Source: Helicobacteraceae bacterium
GTDB taxonomy: Bacteria > Campylobacterota > Campylobacteria > Campylobacterales > Sulfurimonadaceae
NCBI GenBank assembly: GCA_030613795.1
Contig: JAUWLG010000063.1
Coordinates: 1-7,004 of the forward strand
Reading direction: 5' to 3'
Length of the DNA stretch: 7,004 nt
Shown here in pieces: positions 4,533 through 7,004 of this stretch (within the stretch, counting starts at the first letter, position 1; every line of letters starts with the position of its first letter). The notes under the pieces were generated by a model, which did no database searches, was not told the DNA's origin, and saw only the letters and a program-made list of their open reading frames with translations. A program made the translations under genes and the position numbers.

Positions 4533-7004
4533 TTAATCCCCTTTCTCTTGATTTAACGGTAATTTTTTAAGGTTTTTCGGTTGTACTAACCAGAAATTAC
4601 GGATCTCAACACGGAATGCGTCTAAGATCTCTTGTGCTTTAGGACTGTTTGTTGCAGTGACATACTCTTTGAGAAGACGTTTCAGGTAGTGTCTTGCCTC
4701 ATCACCATCATCTGTATCAATACGGATCGCTTCAACAAGTTCACGGTTTATATTTTCGATAAAGTCATGCTCTGCATCATAGACAAAAGCGATACCACCT
4801 GTCATACCTGCACCGAAGTTACCACCTGTCTTACCAAGAATTGCAACAATACCGCCTGTCATATACTCACACGCATTGTCACCTGTACCTTCGACAATAG
4901 CCAATGTACCAGAGTTACGGACAGCAAAACGCTCACCTACAGAACCGGAGATAAAGAGTTTTCCACCTGTTGCACCGTAGAGACAGGTGTTACCGCCTGC
5001 TGAATACTCTTCACCTTGGTGTTTAGGGTTAATAATGATCTTACCGCCGCTCATACCTTTACCGATGTAGTCATTTGCTACACCATCAAGATGGATAGAG
5101 ACACCCTCTATCAAGAATGCTCCAAGAGCTTGACCGGCAACGCCCGTAAGATTGATACTGATCGTATCTTCTTTAAGACCTTTGTCACCATAATAATGTG
5201 CGATCTCACCTGAGACACGTGCACCGAAGCTACGGTGAATATTTCGGATCTCTCTTTCAATACGAACCGGTTGGTCTGGATGTTTGATCGCCTCTTTCGC
5301 CTCTTCTAGAACATCGATCTCAAAGGCATTGTCATCGAATGGCTCGTTAAATGGTGTTTGACACGTGTTCACACCCTCTTCTTGGTGAAGCACTGCAGAG
5401 AAGTCGAACTTCTGAGCAAAGGCATCATCAACGACTTTAAGCACATCAGAGCGTCCGATCATCTCTTCCATCGTCTTGAACCCAAGTTCAGCCATGATAG
5501 AACGAACATCTTCTGCCAAGAATGTAAAGTAGTTGATGATCTGTTCGACATTACCGGTAAAGTGCTCTTTACGAAGTCTCTCGTTTTGCGTTGCAATACC
5601 AACAGAACATTTGTTTAGGTGACAGATACGAAGCATCTTACAACCGACAATACTAAGAACACCTGTACCAAATGCGTAAGATTCAGCACCTAGAAGCGCT
5701 GCTTTAACAACATCCAGACCAGATTTGAGACCACCATCTGTCTGAAGTTCAACCAGACCACGAAGGTTGTTTGCTTTAAGTGCATTATGCGCTTCTGTCA
5801 GACCAAGTTCCCAAGGGTTACCTGCAAATTTGATCGATGTCAGAGGTGCAGCACCTGTACCACCGTCACCACCAGAGATGATGATCTTGTCAGCGTATGC
5901 TTTTGCAACACCCGTGGCAATCGTACCAACACCTGCAGTCGAAACAAGTTTAACGGCGATCGTTGCTTTAGGATTGACCTGTTTAAGATCAAAGATAAGC
6001 TGTGCAAGATCTTCGATCGAGTAGATATCGTGGTGCGGCGGAGGCGAGATCAGTGTCACACCCGGAACCGTATGGCGCAGACGTGCGATAAGACCTGTGA
6101 CCTTGTGACCCGGAAGCTGTCCACCCTCACCCGGTTTAGCCCCTTGGGCTACTTTGATCTGGATCTCTTCTGCTGAACGCAAGTACGCCGGTGTCACACC
6201 GAAACGTCCTGATGCGACCTGCTTGATCTTAGAAAGTTTGTTGGTGTTAAAACGTGCAACGTCCTCACCACCCTCACCCGAGTTAGACTTACCGCCAATG
6301 GTGTTCATAGCAACCGCGATCGCTTCGTGTGCCTCTGGGGAGATAGAACCAAGACTCATTGCAGCTGATGCGAAACGCTTAAAGATCGTCTCTTTAGGCT
6401 CGACTTCAGAGATAGCAATCGCTTTACGATCTGATTTGAACTCTAAGAAGTCACGAACGAACTTCAGACCACGCTTGTTGATGATCTCACGAAGTTTGAT
6501 GTAATCTTTTTCATCACCAGACTTACTGATCGCATGGATCGCATGAATAGTGTCAGGACCAAAGTCATGATACTCTTGACCGTTATAGAACTTGTAGAAA
6601 CCACCGATGTCAAGGGGGAAGATCGTACTGAAACCACGATCCTCAAAGGCTTTAGTATGTGCATCTTGAAGACGTGCATCGATATCATCATAACCGATAC
6701 CAGGGATCAAGGCATGTGAATCACTGAAACAGTCCGCAACGATCTCACGGCTTAGGCCCATAACATCAAACAGACTCGAGTTACGATACGAAGCGATCGT
6801 CGCAATACCCATCTTAGACATGATCTTCAGTAGACCCGCATTAAGTGATGAGTGCACGTTTTTAAGTGCTTCTGAACAGCTGATATCCAGGTTTACAGAC
6901 TGGTTGACACGGTTAACAGCTGATGCAAAAAGAAGGCTTGGGAAAACAGCGCTTGCACCATAACCAAGAAGTGTTGCTGCACCATGAGAATCAACGACCT
7001 CACT
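4533..7004 (-). CDS. gltB: Glutamate synthase large subunit GltB, C-terminal part
   Basis: The last 823 codons of the large subunit; the frame is open through the right edge, so the N-terminal glutamine amidotransferase domain (about 45% of a usual ~1,480-residue protein) is missing from the window, not from the gene. Residues are numbered from the edge. The fragment opens in the tail of the central domain (LLGYGASAVFPSL, then MSKMGI). The FMN-binding synthase domain follows: GKSNSGEGGED (about 238-248), KPGEGGQLPG (290-299) and ISGGDGGTGAAP (376-387). The 3Fe-4S cysteines are C455, C461 and C466 in CKMLRICHLNKC. The C-terminal right-handed beta-helix (GXGXG domain, about 621-739) has repeated Gly-Gly turns. 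A GTG at 6855-6857 is internal, because homologous sequence continues upstream of it. The gene heads the block and runs straight into gltD with one base between. Confidence 0.97.
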   Translation of the reverse strand, partial: SEVVDSHGAATLLGYGASAVFPSLLFASAVNRVNQSVNLDISCSEALKNVHSSLNAGLLKIMSKMGIATIASYRNSSLFDVMGLSREIVADCFSDSHALIPGIGYDDIDARLQDAHTKAFEDRGFSTIFPLDIGGFYKFYNGQEYHDFGPDTIHAIHAISKSGDEKDYIKLREIINKRGLKFVRDFLEFKSDRKAIAISEVEPKETIFKRFASAAMSLGSISPEAHEAIAVAMNTIGGKSNSGEGGEDVARFNTNKLSKIKQVASGRFGVTPAYLRSAEEIQIKVAQGAKPGEGGQLPGHKVTGLIARLRHTVPGVTLISPPPHHDIYSIEDLAQLIFDLKQVNPKATIAVKLVSTAGVGTIATGVAKAYADKIIISGGDGGTGAAPLTSIKFAGNPWELGLTEAHNALKANNLRGLVELQTDGGLKSGLDVVKAALLGAESYAFGTGVLSIVGCKMLRICHLNKCSVGIATQNERLRKEHFTGNVEQIINYFTFLAEDVRSIMAELGFKTMEEMIGRSDVLKVVDDAFAQKFDFSAVLHQEEGVNTCQTPFNEPFDDNAFEIDVLEEAKEAIKHPDQPVRIEREIRNIHRSFGARVSGEIAHYYGDKGLKEDTISINLTGVAGQALGAFLIEGVSIHLDGVANDYIGKGMSGGKIIINPKHQGEEYSAGGNTCLYGATGGKLFISGSVGERFAVRNSGTLAIVEGTGDNACEYMTGGIVAILGKTGGNFGAGMTGGIAFVYDAEHDFIENINRELVEAIRIDTDDGDEARHYLKRLLKEYVTATNSPKAQEILDAFRVEIRNFWLVQPKNLKKLPLNQEKGD
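4537..4543 (-). promoter_or_regulatory. Ribosome binding site of gltD inside the end of gltB
   Basis: AAGGGGA on the minus strand lies 5 bases before the gltD ATG and is part of the last GltB codons (Lys-Gly-Asp, then TAA). A strong site buried in the upstream gene supports coupled production of the two glutamate synthase subunits. Confidence 0.8.

Noticed and set aside
4795..4995. Repeated CACCTGT / CACCGCCTGT-like strings
   Set aside because: These are the reverse complements of Gly-Gly codons in the GXGXG beta-helix repeats of GltB, explained by protein structure and not an independent DNA repeat.
4632..5003. 123-codon plus-strand open frame opposite the gltB beta-helix domain
   Set aside because: Cys/Thr-rich shadow of the repeated Gly-Gly codons of the GXGXG domain; no domain or start signal.
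5767..6176. Two overlapping plus-strand open frames (85 and 129 codons) opposite the gltB FMN domain
   Set aside because: They are antisense to highly conserved gltB sequence; the peptides are rich in Cys, Arg and Thr, typical of shadow frames, and match nothing I recognise.
6855..6857. GTG as a possible start of gltB or a separate short synthase-domain protein
   Set aside because: The frame stays open for 49 more codons to the window edge, and those codons encode recognisable GltB sequence (LLGYGASAV), so the GTG is internal.

Overview
The window looks like chromosomal DNA from a free-living Campylobacterota (epsilonproteobacterial) bacterium, most likely a relative of Sulfurimonas, Sulfuricurvum or Sulfurovum. 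This rests on the protein styles, a mid-40s or slightly lower GC by eye, very tight packing on one strand, and the run accD / rlmH / short dksA-like gene, which from memory is also found (with an inositol-monophosphatase-family gene on the other side of accD) in Campylobacter. The genus is inferred, not proven.

Every supported gene lies on the minus strand, so transcription runs from right to left. In order of transcription: the C-terminal half or more of gltB (open at the right edge), gltD, an inositol-monophosphatase-family phosphatase, accD, a short thiE-like gene, rlmH, a short dksA-like regulator, and the first 33 codons of an unrecognised gene with a membrane-type N-terminus (open at the left edge). 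Gaps are 1, 2, 35, 27, 3, 10 and 12 bases. No gap can hold an obvious terminator, so the block is probably one operon or a few overlapping transcripts whose main promoter lies beyond the right edge.

The functions are housekeeping. GltB and GltD form NADPH-dependent glutamate synthase, the main ammonium-assimilation enzyme together with glutamine synthetase. AccD is the carboxyltransferase beta subunit for malonyl-CoA synthesis. ThiE-like joins the two halves of thiamine phosphate. RlmH methylates pseudouridine 1915 of 23S rRNA. The DksA-like protein is expected to tune RNA polymerase in the stringent response. Together they link nitrogen assimilation, lipid precursor supply and ribosome/growth control, but a shared regulation is only inferred from gene order.

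I found no mobile element, CRISPR array, RNA gene or previously undescribed system. The observations most worth a second look are modest: a perfect 10-bp hairpin inside rlmH, a thiE-like gene that stops right after its last phosphate-binding strand, a TTG start for rlmH whose ribosome binding site lies in thiE, and an apparent excess of GATC sites.
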